From positions 1-11,056 of the forward strand of contig JALLAP010002044.1 of the NCBI GenBank assembly GCA_036939355.1: a stretch of 11,056 nt of DNA, in the 5' to 3' direction. The translations under genes were made by a program, and so were the position numbers. The notes under the pieces are model-generated. The model did no database searches. It had not been told where the DNA came from and worked only from the letters and a program-made list of their open reading frames with translations. The stretch comes from Thalassiosira profunda. Lineage: Eukaryota > Bacillariophyta > Thalassiosirophyceae > Thalassiosirales > Thalassiosiraceae. This document shows, in pieces, positions 1-7,224 of this stretch. Numbering within the stretch: the first letter of the stretch is position 1; the number at the start of each line of letters is the position of its first letter.

Positions 1-712
1 TAGATATAATTCAAGCCCCCGCGCACGCCCATATCTGATTCCGCGAGGGCCTAGTTTGGGGGGGCAGGGCCGTCTGGCCGTCGTTCTAGGTAGTTTTGGA
101 AGGAGGGAGAGGAGTGGAAGGAGGTTGAAACCAAGAGAAGTGCCTGCCGGGGGCCTCGACCCCACGCGGCGGCCAACAAACAGGCTTCTTGTGATCATCG
201 CATCGTATGTTGTTTCGGGTGGTGGTCTTTTGGCTGCTAATGTACCTCCTATTTGGGGCAAACCGTATCTCTGAGGTACACCTACATAGGTAAACGGACA
301 TCTCCCTCCCGTTGGATGCACAAAGTTGTTTCAGACTCGAGGGTGGACACCGGCGCCAACAGCTCGTCCGACATCCTCTTCTATCATCAAGACAAGGAGA
401 TTTCACGACACAACACGATAGCAGCAACTCACTGGCTGCCTAAAATATCTATTAGTTTTTGCATTGGCGTTAGAACCAAAGACTTGACGGTCTGTCCGCT
501 TTGTCCTCTCTTCACGCCCATCCGAGAGAGCGGTTACTGGCATGCTGCATTCCGCAAAGCAACAGTTTGGCCTGCACTGGTTTCCAACTGCTTTGCTGCA
601 ACACCGTGATGTGATGATAGATGATGTGTGCAGGTGAGAAGATATGGTCACAATGCAGCCAGCTGAAGAGCTCTATTGTACAATTGCAACCAAACGAGCC
701 TAGCTCAATAGC
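1..712. other. No gene recognised; downstream flank of the LHC gene
   Basis: Open frames here are short, on both strands, and none gives a recognisable protein; their translations look like random GC-rich frames. The last hundred or so bases before 713 must hold the 3' UTR of the minus-strand LHC gene, but I see no clear polyadenylation signal. No RNA gene, repeat array or mobile-element end was seen. Confidence 0.5.
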
Positions 713-1498
713 TTAGCTCATAGGGGACCAGAGCTGGCCCGAGAAGTCCAGGAGGGGCTTTCCGAGGAGGAAGGTCTGGTGGGTGGCACCGATGAAGGCG
801 ATCATCGCCAAACGGCAGTGAACGATCTCGCTCTCGTACAGCCGCGCCTGCTCCTTCTCGGACAAGTTGCCCCAGCTCTTCGGCTCCCATCCCGGGAGGG
901 TGCCCGGTCGGCTCTCGCCGTTGAAGGTTTCCTCCCAGTTGGCCAGCTCGAGGCACCCGATCGCCAAGAGAGTCTGCATGTTGGACCCGAAGCCCACCGA
1001 CGACACGGCCGCGAACGGGTCGGTGGTGGCGTAGGCGGCGCCCGGGAGGTGGGGGCCGTACTCCTGCCACACCATGCCCAGGACGGCGAGCATGCAGACC
1101 CGCCCGTGCTTCAGCTCGGCCCAGCGGGCGTAGCGCAGGTCGGTCTGGATGTCCGAGAGGCCCATGGGGTCGAAGCCCATGTCGCCAGGCATGGAGCCGT
1201 CGAGCTTCTCGGGGACGGTGAGGAAAGGGATGGACTTGGACATCTCGTTCAGGGCCACCGAGGAGCGTCCCTGAGAAATAGAGAGGCGCCAAAGGATGAG
1301 ATTTGCAATTCAGAGGGCATCGATCGCGGCACAGCAACGGCGAGGCGAGTTGAAAGCTCGTCCTCCCCATCGCCTCTCGGCGACTGCCAAGTGCCGAGGA
1401 AAAACGAGATGTGCGCAAAGGGCGTCACTCACCACCTGGGCGGGGGCAAAGGCTGCGGCCGAGGCCGCCAGGGTCGCGAGGCAGAGGGACTTCATCAT
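713..1498 (-). CDS. Light-harvesting chlorophyll a/c-binding protein (FCP/LHC family), plastid-targeted, two exons
   Basis: An antenna protein that binds chlorophyll and carotenoid in the thylakoid membrane and passes excitation to a photosystem. Exon 1 (1498-1433) encodes 22 residues: a hydrophobic signal peptide ending AAAFAPAQ, the classic cleavage motif of red-lineage secondary plastids. The intron (1432-1271, 162 nt) has a GTGAGT donor and a TTTCTCAG acceptor, phase 0 on both sides. Exon 2 (1270-713) completes a protein of 207 residues, normal for the family. Helix 1 carries E74, H77 and R79 (ELKHGR); helix 3 carries E170, H173 and R175 (EIVHCR), the paired chlorophyll-ligand and salt-bridge positions; helix 2 lies near residues 109-136. 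The mature N-terminus (SKSIPFL, then GDMGFDPMGLSD) resembles Lhcr-type, photosystem I-associated antennae, but that subfamily call is inference. The initiator is one of two adjacent ATGs (1498 or 1495). A donor 3 nt earlier (CAG/GTGGTG) would also keep frame and drop one residue. The gene is divergent from the lumen-protein gene. Confidence 0.93.
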
Positions 1499-1820
1499 GG
1501 TGGCGGCGGTGGGGGCGGAGACGAGCGGAGAGTGCAGGCCAGAGCTCTCGCCGCGCGGCGTGCGTGAGCCGAAATGGTAGCGCTACTAAATAAATTTGTT
1601 AACCAAGACAGTATTAAATTAGTTACGCTATCACTAAATACACAAATTTAGATAGCACTCATATCTTGAAGGCGATCTTGAGAGAAAGTGAATTCGTGAC
1701 CCACAGATGGGTAACTCGTGACTCCAGAATGTCAGCAAAAGCATAACTCGCAAAAAGCAAGCGCAAAAAGTTGCAACAATGGCGGACGTAGGCGCCCCAA
1801 GCACCTCCTGGCGCGGAAAT
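1499..1820. promoter_or_regulatory. Divergent intergenic promoter region between LHC (-) and lumen-protein (+) genes
   Basis: This 322-bp region separates the two start codons, so both core promoters and 5' UTRs must lie in it. Its centre (about 1580-1660) is strongly AT-rich, with several AAATAAATTT and TATTTAG-like stretches, and is flanked by GC-rich DNA, as expected of a shared promoter. I cannot assign a TATA box or factor site with confidence. An in-frame ATG at 1779 would add 14 residues to the lumen protein; I prefer 1821 because the signal peptide then starts directly with a short charged end and a hydrophobic core. Confidence 0.5.
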
Positions 1821-2336
1821 ATGGCACGGCTGCTTCCTCTCGTCCTCGCGGCGCTCCATTTGCTGGCAGCGATTGACGATGCCGCTGCGTTTTCGGCGTC
1901 GAATGACGGGGCGGGGCGGGCGACATCTCGTGCATCTTCGCCGCCTGTTGTCGTCACCGATGCCGATCCAGAAGATGCAACGATAACGATAAAGCCACCC
2001 GTGGCGCTCTCGCGTAGAAGATGGCTCTCATCCACACTATCGGCTGGCGCGGGTGCGATGGTATTCTCTCAACCGCAACCGGCGGCTGCCGCCCCGCCAC
2101 TTACCGCCGACGAGGCCGAGCTCAACTGGCAGGCGCGCGCCGAGCGGGCGCTCCGGCCCAAGCCGGCCAAAGTCCTCCGTCCACGGATGAACCTAGACTT
2201 TGCCGTACTGCTCATGCGATCGTCGTACAATGCCGTGGATGATTTGGACATCGTGGCGATGGATCAGTTTCAAAGAGACTTCTTTTTGATCCGACAGGCG
2301 GAGTATAAACCGTACGTGGACGCGCTGGGCATCGGG
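1821..2336 (+). CDS. Predicted thylakoid-lumen protein of unknown function, N-terminal exon (172 residues)
   Basis: The N-terminus is a tripartite plastid presequence. Residues 1-18 form a signal-peptide core (MARLLPLVLAALHLLAAI); AAAF at 21-24 is the secondary-plastid cleavage motif; a Ser/Ala/Arg-rich transit region follows. A twin-arginine segment (RRR at 65-67), a hydrophobic stretch and AAAA at 88-91 then look like a Tat-type lumen signal. The mature part is helical, with MNLDFAVLLMRSSYNAVDD and MDQFQRDFFLIRQAEY-like segments. I do not recognise a named domain. The frame stays open past 2336 into a BRCT-like ORF, but the character changes abruptly to an acidic linker after YVDALGIG. I infer that the exon ends near 2336 (GGG/GTGCAG, phase 0, a weak donor) and joins the exon at 6057, giving a 383-residue protein. 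The exact donor is uncertain; other in-frame GT sites exist downstream. The gene may start at the earlier ATG at 1779. Confidence 0.75.
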
Positions 2337-2414
2337 GTGCAGCCCAACCCGTGCGCAGAGGCAGACTTGGGGCCCCCGGAGGAGGACGACGTGCAGTTCG
2401 ATGGCGCGGGGGGC

Positions 2415-3065
2415 ATGGAGGAGGACACGGAAACGGAGCAGGAGCAGTGGAGAGAGAGCATTGGCGAGGAGGGAGGCGAGCGTGTGATTGCTTCCTCTGT
2501 TGGCCGGCCGAGGCCGGAGGGGGGTTCTACCCCCCACCTGTTGGATCAAGCTGTAAAGCAACCGCTCAGGGAGAAGTGCTGCGAGGAGGGCCCCAAGAGG
2601 CGTCGTCTCGACGATGGAGGTTGCGAGAAGCGTCTACATGGCAACGTGTTTGTCATTATTGGGCTATTCCCTGAGGTAGATCCTCGTGCGGGACATGCCC
2701 ACGCGCAAATCAAAGCGGCGATCGAATCGCTTGGTGGCATAGTCTTGAGAGGCACCGGATATGGAAATGGTAGTCGGAAGTTTCCGGCGAGAACAAGTGA
2801 GTTGTTCCCTTCTCTGAATTGATATGCACTTGTTCTCTCCTCTCACACACAAACTCTGAACTCTCTTGCTTAAGCACACCTGCTCGTGGGAGATCGCGTC
2901 GATGAGAAGATGATCGAGGACGCCCAGGAGAGAAAGATAAATCAGGGTGGCCAAGATCGAGCGGTACGGAGGTGGCGCAAAGCTATAGATGCAACTATTC
3001 TCCAAGAATTAGCTCTTCTAGAATGCTCTGGCTCCCACCCCGTCCCGCTCAGTTCCTTCCCTTGA
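2415..3065 (+). CDS. BRCT-like domain protein, two exons, nested in the lumen-protein intron
   Basis: BRCT domains bind phosphopeptides or DNA ends in repair and replication proteins. Exon 1 (to 2796) begins with an acidic stretch, has a basic KRRR cluster (possible nuclear signal), then HGNVFVIIGLFPEV and IKAAIESLGGIVLRG, which match the first strand, helix and LGG turn of a BRCT fold. The GTGAGT donor at 2797 and the TTGCTTAAG acceptor ending at 2874 define a 78-nt phase 1 intron. Splicing restores THLLVGDRVDEKM, the next expected BRCT strand, followed by a helical segment with a Trp (AVRRWRKAIDATI). The stop is at 3063-3065. From the ATG at 2415 the product is 190 residues. The true start is uncertain: the frame is open back through the plastid-targeted exon at 1821, so a fused product of 388 residues is possible. 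The C-terminal half of the domain is divergent. The coding end overlaps the opposing gene by 17 bp. Confidence 0.6.
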
Positions 3066-5552
3066 AGTGCACGTAGCAGTACTTCTTCTTGCCGTGCCAC
3101 TTGCAGATCCTCTTGTTGCAGTTCTCAACGTGGCACTCGCCCAGGCTGGCGAGCTCGGCCCTCTTCACCTTCACCTCGTGAAACACCTTCAGTATGTAGA
3201 ACATTTGCGGCGTGCTCGTCCTTCCGCTCTCAATGCACGGCGTGCAGCGGAGATAGTAGCCACGGTGATCCATTCTCGCGTGCTCAGAGATTGTCAGGCG
3301 GTGGCTCTTGTAGGGAAGCCCATCCTCGCCGCACGGACAGTGGGGAGAGTAGACAACAATCTTCTCTCCCCCAAGCTCCTCCATCTTCTTCTTCCTCTTG
3401 GTGTCGACTTGCTTCTTGCGAACATCATAATCCGTCTCTCCCGTCTCGTGGAGGTGAGTGGCCATCATGTCAGCCTTTTTGGCCTTCCTCTCCTCGGCCG
3501 ACTTGCCGTTCCACTGTGTCTCCCGGCCCTTCGCGAGCGCGGCCAGCTGGTTGTTCACGTACTTCAGCTGCACTGGGTCCGCCGTGCCCTCGTGGTGCGC
3601 CACCCACGCCTTGGCCTGCGTCTCCCGCCCCTCCGCGAGGACGTCCAGCATGTGCAGGACGTACGCCAACTGCTCCGGATCGGCCTCGTCCGCGTAGTAG
3701 GCGAGCCACGCCTCGGCCTGCGTCTCCCGCCCCTCCGCGAGGACGTCCAGCATGTGCAGGACGTAGGCCCGCTGCCCAGGGTCGGATGTGCCAATCGTGG
3801 CGAACAGCTTCTCGCCGCCCAACGACGAGCAGAGGAGGACGGGCATCACCTTCGTTCCGCCGTTCTTCAGGAAGAATCGCTGGATCTCCAGCCACATGCA
3901 GATGCCCTTGATGAGGTAGTACTCGTCGACGTCGATTTCCATCTCCTCCGCCGCCTCCCGGATGTTCCGCTTGTACTCCTCCTTCGCCTCCTTCCGGCTC
4001 CTTCCGGCGTTTGCGTTCTCGAAGACGTGGGGGCACGCGTCCATCACAGTCACCGTGTCGCAGACGATGTTGCTCTTCTCGTCGGAATCGGAGCTCTCTC
4101 TGTCCATCCACCTCGGGACGTTCTTGAGCATGACCTCCACGCACGCACTGATCCTCAGGCTGAGGTTGTGGGCATCTTTCTCCGCCTGCGTCTGTCGCTT
4201 CAAGTCGTCGGTGGTGCCGTAGTTGAAGACCATCATCCCCTCGACACACTCTCGGAATGCCTCGCTGAGGTTGAGCAAGTGCTTCAGCTTGTCGGGCACG
4301 GCGGCGAAGACGTCCTCCAAAAACTTCCGCTGCATCTTCTCGTGCTGCTCCAGCGTGAGCTCCCCGTTGCAGGAGGCGAGGAGGCCCTCCAACCCGCCCC
4401 TCATGGCCCGCCGGAGGGCGTGGAGCGCGGCAATATCGGCCGACGTGAGGTGAGCAGCCGCGGCCTTGAGCTTGGACGGCGCGACGAACATGTCGAGCGT
4501 TTCGCGCAGCGTCCGGTTGTGCACATCTTGTGCGCTCTCCCGGGCGGTGCAGGCGCCCTCGGCGCCGGCAGCGGAGGGGTCGCCGCCCGGACACCTGGCC
4601 GATGGGGCGGAGCCGCCCTTGGCCAACTCCCGCTCCTCCTTCCTCGCGATGTGCGAGAATTGCAGAAGGGCGGCGGCCTCATCCCGCTCCTGCTGCTTCT
4701 CCGCTTCCCTCTCCTCCCTCTCCTTCTTCTCCCGCTGCTCCCTCGCCGGTGCACTCGCGGCGGCTTTGGTGCGGCGGCGCTCCCTCCGTTCCGCGGACCT
4801 TGCAATCCCGGCCGCCTCCGCCCTGGCCTTCTGCCTCGCCGTCCTCCTCTCGGCCTTGGTGGGCGTGGGCGTGGGCGTGGGCGTGGGCGTGGTTGGCTGC
4901 CGCACGTTGTCGTTGGTTTTGAGCGGCGACAGAGGCGCAGGCGCCGCCTCGGAGCCCTTCTGCGCAACTTCCGTCCCATCATCAAAATGAACGTACTCTC
5001 TCTCCACTGCCATCCCCCACCCATACTGGTACAGGAGCTTGCCAGCCGCCGATGTGATCGTTTTGCTGGCCGTGGCAACTGTAGAATATTTGCAAATGCA
5101 TGAGTGTGGAATGATATTGTGGAGCACGTCGGAAATTGAGCTGGCTACTCACCCTTCTCACCCCACGTGCGCTTCTCCACATCTTGTGCGCTCGTGGGCT
5201 GTCCCGCATCCGCCGACACCGCTGCTCCGAGCGACTGCGAGTTGGGGGTGGTGCAGTTGCTCTTTGCGTGCGTGTCATTGGTTTTTTGGGGATGCACGCC
5301 CGGCCCCCGCGGACGGGACGCGGCCGCCGCCCCAAGGGCGTTGGCGGCCTTGGCCGGTGGGGCATCAGGGCCCAAAGGACGGGATTTTTCCGCATTGGCA
5401 GCGTCGTCCCCAAGAGGGTCACGCTTGCGCTTCCTATCCCCATTCCAGAACAGGGGCTTCTTCCCCAGCTTCTTCCCCAATCCTGCGCTGCCCTCCCCGC
5501 CGGGGGAAGGGCTGCTCGGCAGAGAGAAGCCCCCACCGCCGTTCGAGGCCAT
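3049..5552 (-). CDS. Unrecognised 809-residue protein: basic/coiled N-terminal region, 34-residue repeats, Cys/His-rich C-terminus
   Basis: I do not recognise this family. Exon 1 (5552-5153) starts at an ATG in good context (AAGATGGCC) and encodes a low-complexity region with a possible nuclear signal (GDRKRKRDPLG). The intron (5152-5079, 74 nt; GTGAGT donor, TTCTACAG acceptor) is phase 1 on both sides; a GTGAGA donor 9 nt upstream would also keep frame. Exon 2 (5078-3049) holds a Thr-Pro run, a long Arg/Glu/Lys-rich probable coiled coil (REQREKKEREEREAEKQQER), a helical middle region, three 34-residue repeats with the core AYVLHMLDVLAEGRETQ (around residues 560-670), and a C-terminus with C714, C716, C745, C748, then C782, C787, C792, H795, C801 and H804, likely zinc-binding. 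This suggests a nuclear nucleic-acid-binding or chromatin protein. A transposon-encoded protein cannot be excluded, but no catalytic triad is evident. It lies antisense within the inferred intron. Confidence 0.8.
3613..3765 (-). repeat. Coding tandem repeat, period 102 bp, with two identical 51-bp cores
   Basis: The block at 3613-3663 is identical base for base to 3715-3765, exactly 102 bp (34 codons) away. On the minus strand it encodes YVLHMLDVLAEGRETQA. A third, diverged copy lies at about 3510-3575 (KYVNNQLAALAKGRETQ). Perfect nucleotide identity of two copies next to a diverged third points to recent duplication or gene conversion inside the protein. Confidence 0.9.
4861..4890. repeat. 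Hexanucleotide microsatellite (GGGCGT)x5, coding
   Basis: Five perfect GGGCGT units in a row lie inside exon 2 of the large minus-strand gene, where they encode an alternating Thr-Pro run. Because the unit is six bases, length changes would keep the reading frame, so the tract may be polymorphic. Confidence 0.9.
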
Positions 5553-6056
5553 CTTGCTGGTTGGGCACCTGGACCAATATTTGCACCGCCTAGTATGGCC
5601 GGCCCTGGCTGTTATTGTCAAGTGCGCCGGAAATCGGGCCAGCGTCTGCACCAAAAATCCAGTCTCTGAGCAGCTTTGGCTCTGTGCTCACTTGATCGCA
5701 TTTTCTTCGCAGTGCAACGGCTTTTATAGCTAGTTATTAGATCCTTAGTGGATTTGTGCGTGAACGGACAAGGCACGCCGACATTTGTTATCACATCAGC
5801 TATTTAGCTATACAACAAATAAATTTTGGATTTTCTTTTGTATGACATTTTACACAAAATTATTGTATGTGACTATTGCTTAACACAACCTAACACAACC
5901 GTCTCAGACACATGGACGCCAAGTACGAAATCCTACATACGTAGAAACTCAACGTCCCAGCTTGTTCCAATGGATGGGAGAATCCAATTATTGAACCATG
6001 AGAGGCATCGCGCAGCTCGCCAGCTCTTTGCACAACTACTTATCTGACCATCTCAG
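5553..6056. promoter_or_regulatory. Upstream region of the large minus-strand gene and 3' end of the inferred intron
   Basis: About 500 bp without a supported exon. It must include the promoter and 5' UTR of the minus-strand gene starting at 5552. It becomes markedly AT-rich between about 5735 and 5990, unlike the GC-rich coding DNA. It includes a perfect tandem pair TAACACAACC at 5881-5900. A short ATG frame at 5912 ends after ten codons and is unlikely to be a gene. The plus-strand end is a pyrimidine-containing acceptor (CATCTCAG) directly before the exon at 6057. Confidence 0.4.
5881..5900. repeat. Two-copy 10-bp tandem repeat TAACACAACC
   Basis: Two perfect adjacent copies of a 10-bp unit lie in the AT-rich spacer upstream of the minus-strand gene. 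Their function is unknown; they could be a factor-binding pair or a trace of slippage. Confidence 0.7.
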
Positions 6057-6692
6057 AACGAGCACCCACTCAATGGAGACTTGGCCGATCCAAATTACTT
6101 CGATTTCATATCGTTCGCGCAGTACAACGCAATAACGCGCGAGATCACGAACCCGGAAACAGTGTTTGAGGAACAGCAGCCGGTAGACGTGGGCGAGGGC
6201 CAGCCACAGCGGTTCGACAAAGTGGTTGTTCGGAGAGACGCGTCGTTGACGAGCATCGATTTGTGCAAACGCCATACCGAGAAAGTCGGCAACAGCATAC
6301 TTGACAAACTGATCGAAAAGTTTGGAGATACGGCATCGGCCATCCCAAAGATCGAGGCGGGAAGTCGACCCAATGCCGAGAAAATGCTGGCGGCGATCAA
6401 GCAAATGGTGAATTTGTTTACAATCAGTGGCTTTGCGTGGGAAGGCAGCGCCTCGATACTCAACAACGATGCAACCAATGTCGATGCCGGTGGGACGCAA
6501 TTTGCAATAACCTTCACCTCTCCGGCGACTCTGTGGTCCGGGCAATCCCTCAAGGCGAAAAAGGCGGCGCTGTCGAACGATTTTGCTTTGAAGACGGCGA
6601 GCGTCCTGGCCGCTCGTGCGGGCTACCGAGTGACCAACGCCTCGGTGAAGTATGCCAACAACCAGGAGATCACAACGTTTACGCTAACATGA
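6057..6692 (+). CDS. Predicted thylakoid-lumen protein of unknown function, C-terminal exon (211 residues)
   Basis: This open frame has clear coding character (DPNYFDFISFAQYNAITREI, then TVFEEQQPVDVGEGQPQRFD, SRPNAEKMLAAIKQMVNLF, ATLWSGQSLKAKKAAL and RAGYRVTNASVKYANN). It has no ATG near its 5' end: an in-frame stop lies at 6045-6047 and the first in-frame ATG is about 330 bp inside. It begins directly after an acceptor (ACCATCTCAG, phase 0), so it must be a downstream exon. The only suitable upstream exon on this strand without a partner is 1821-2336, whose end (YKPYVDALG) would run into NGDLADPNYFDF. I infer the two form one plastid-lumen protein of 383 residues. The family is not one I can name. 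A TGA at 6690-6692 ends it. The link between the halves is inference from splice phase and missing ends, not from a transcript. Confidence 0.75.
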   Translation, partial: NEHPLNGDLADPNYFDFISFAQYNAITREITNPETVFEEQQPVDVGEGQPQRFDKVVVRRDASLTSIDLCKRHTEKVGNSILDKLIEKFGDTASAIPKIEAGSRPNAEKMLAAIKQMVNLFTISGFAWEGSASILNNDATNVDAGGTQFAITFTSPATLWSGQSLKAKKAALSNDFALKTASVLAARAGYRVTNASVKYANNQEITTFTLT

Positions 6693-6985
6693 TAACAAAA
6701 CACTGTCGTCTCCTCCCATCGCATACTCCTCCCGACCCTCCTCCTCCAGCGCCGTACCACGTCCCCTCATCCGGCGCCGTCGTCACCCCCGGGACCCTCT
6801 CTTTTGTCTCCTTCCTTCAAGCTCAGTAATCTACGTAGGTACGTTCACGTATCTACGTAGAAAGATTTGCAGCTTCAAGCGCGCGCCTCATTTTCTCGGC
6901 TCGGCGTGGCGGCTCCGGACGCTTCCCTGCGCCATCCCAAGGCTTGATTTGCAGCGCAGCGCCACCAGTCAGGCCCTCTGCAGCC
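6693..6985. other. Intergenic region: 3' flank of lumen gene and upstream of the 6986 gene
   Basis: No gene seen. The first half is C/T-rich on the plus strand and probably contains the lumen gene's 3' UTR. The palindromic repeat pair at 6829-6860 lies in the middle. Two ATTTGCAGC words (near 6865 and 6947) lie upstream of the next start codon. Confidence 0.4.
6829..6860. repeat. Paired palindrome ATCTACGTAG, possible hairpin
   Basis: ATCTACGTAG occurs at 6829-6838 and again at 6851-6860, separated by 12 bases. Its core CTACGTAG is self-complementary, so the two copies are both direct and inverted repeats and could pair as a stem with a 12-nt loop. The position between two same-strand genes fits a transcript-end structure or a paired factor site. 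No specific function is known. Confidence 0.65.
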
Positions 6986-7223
6986 ATGGCGGGCCGTAAG
7001 AGCGGGCGGAGGCATGCGGCGGTCGCAAAAGCGGCCGCAGCAATCTGGGCGCTGCTCCTCGCCACATCAGGAACCCGTGATGTGCACGGATTCTCCACCC
7101 CGCGCTCGTCGACCGCCCCGGCCAAGCCCCTCGTCGCCGACGCCGCGGCGACGTGGAGGGAGGCGTCGCCGTGCCTCGTCCACGGCGGCCGGCGCGTTAA
7201 TGGCGTCTGCCTCGCGGCCGAGC
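6986..7223 (+). CDS. N-terminal fragment of a probable signal-peptide or plastid-targeted protein, truncated at an N
   Basis: The ATG at 6986 is in strong context (GCAGCCATGGCG). The 79 residues start with a basic end, then a hydrophobic core (AAAAIWALLLATSG) and VHGFSTPRSS, which resembles a signal-peptide cleavage followed by a Phe-led plastid transit peptide. The remainder has no recognisable domain. The frame meets the single N at 7224; beyond it the plus strand is antisense to the esterase gene and stops at once. I therefore read the gene as truncated by a collapsed assembly gap. The opposite strand is also open here, so a spurious call is possible. Confidence 0.45.
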
Positions 7224-7224
7224 N
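7224..7224. other. Single ambiguous base N, probable collapsed assembly gap
   Basis: This is the only non-ACGT base. The minus-strand esterase loses its homology pattern exactly here, right after its GCSNGG motif, and the plus-strand signal-peptide ORF also ends here. Two oppositely oriented genes broken at one N suggest that unrelated or non-adjacent sequences meet here. Confidence 0.65.

Larger units (their letters stand above)
2337..6056 (+). other. Putative 3.7-kb intron or insertion containing two nested genes
   Basis: If the two halves of the lumen-protein gene belong together, everything between them is an intron of about 3,720 nt. The other introns inferred in this window are 70-216 nt, so this one is an extreme outlier. 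It contains a BRCT-like gene on the same strand and a roughly 2.5-kb gene on the opposite strand, then about 500 bp that becomes AT-rich. The 3' boundary (ACCATCTCAG at 6047-6056) is a good acceptor in phase 0. The 5' boundary at 2337 (GTGCAG) is a poor donor. I found no terminal inverted repeats. The only shared word near the ends is GGCATCG (2329-2335 and 6003-6009), which could be chance. It may be a mobile or captured DNA segment; this is inference. Confidence 0.5.

Noticed and set aside
779..1567. Plus-strand open frame across the LHC gene
   Set aside because: It is antisense to the LHC exons and intron, which carry the conserved helix motifs on the minus strand.
3067..5103. A 678-codon plus-strand open frame opposite the large minus-strand gene
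   Set aside because: Its translation is Leu/Val/Arg-rich with no domain pattern, typical of the antisense of a GC-rich coding region. The minus strand has matched splice sites, repeats and Cys/His motifs.
3049..5552. Calling the large minus-strand protein a piggyBac-type or other transposase
   Set aside because: The C-terminal Cys/His cluster is only loosely similar to transposase C-terminal zinc domains; I see no DDE/D catalytic arrangement and no terminal inverted repeats.
2329..6009. GGCATCG at 2329-2335 and 6003-6009 as a target-site duplication of an insertion
   Set aside because: A 7-bp match between two roughly 100-bp regions is expected by chance about half the time. No inverted repeats sit inside the copies, and joining them does not restore the downstream frame.
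5826..6047. Short plus-strand frame in the AT-rich spacer as a small gene
   Set aside because: It has no good start, its translation looks random, and it crosses the acceptor region of the 6057 exon.
6081..6692. Reading the 6081 frame as a gene starting at TTG
   Set aside because: A TTG start is not expected in a nuclear eukaryotic gene. A good phase 0 acceptor ends at 6056, so the coding exon begins at 6057.
6853..7223. Esterase continuing through the N on the minus strand to 6853
   Set aside because: The residues beyond the N lack the expected alpha/beta-hydrolase continuation and catalytic Asp/His, and the opposite strand has a better start codon and signal peptide.
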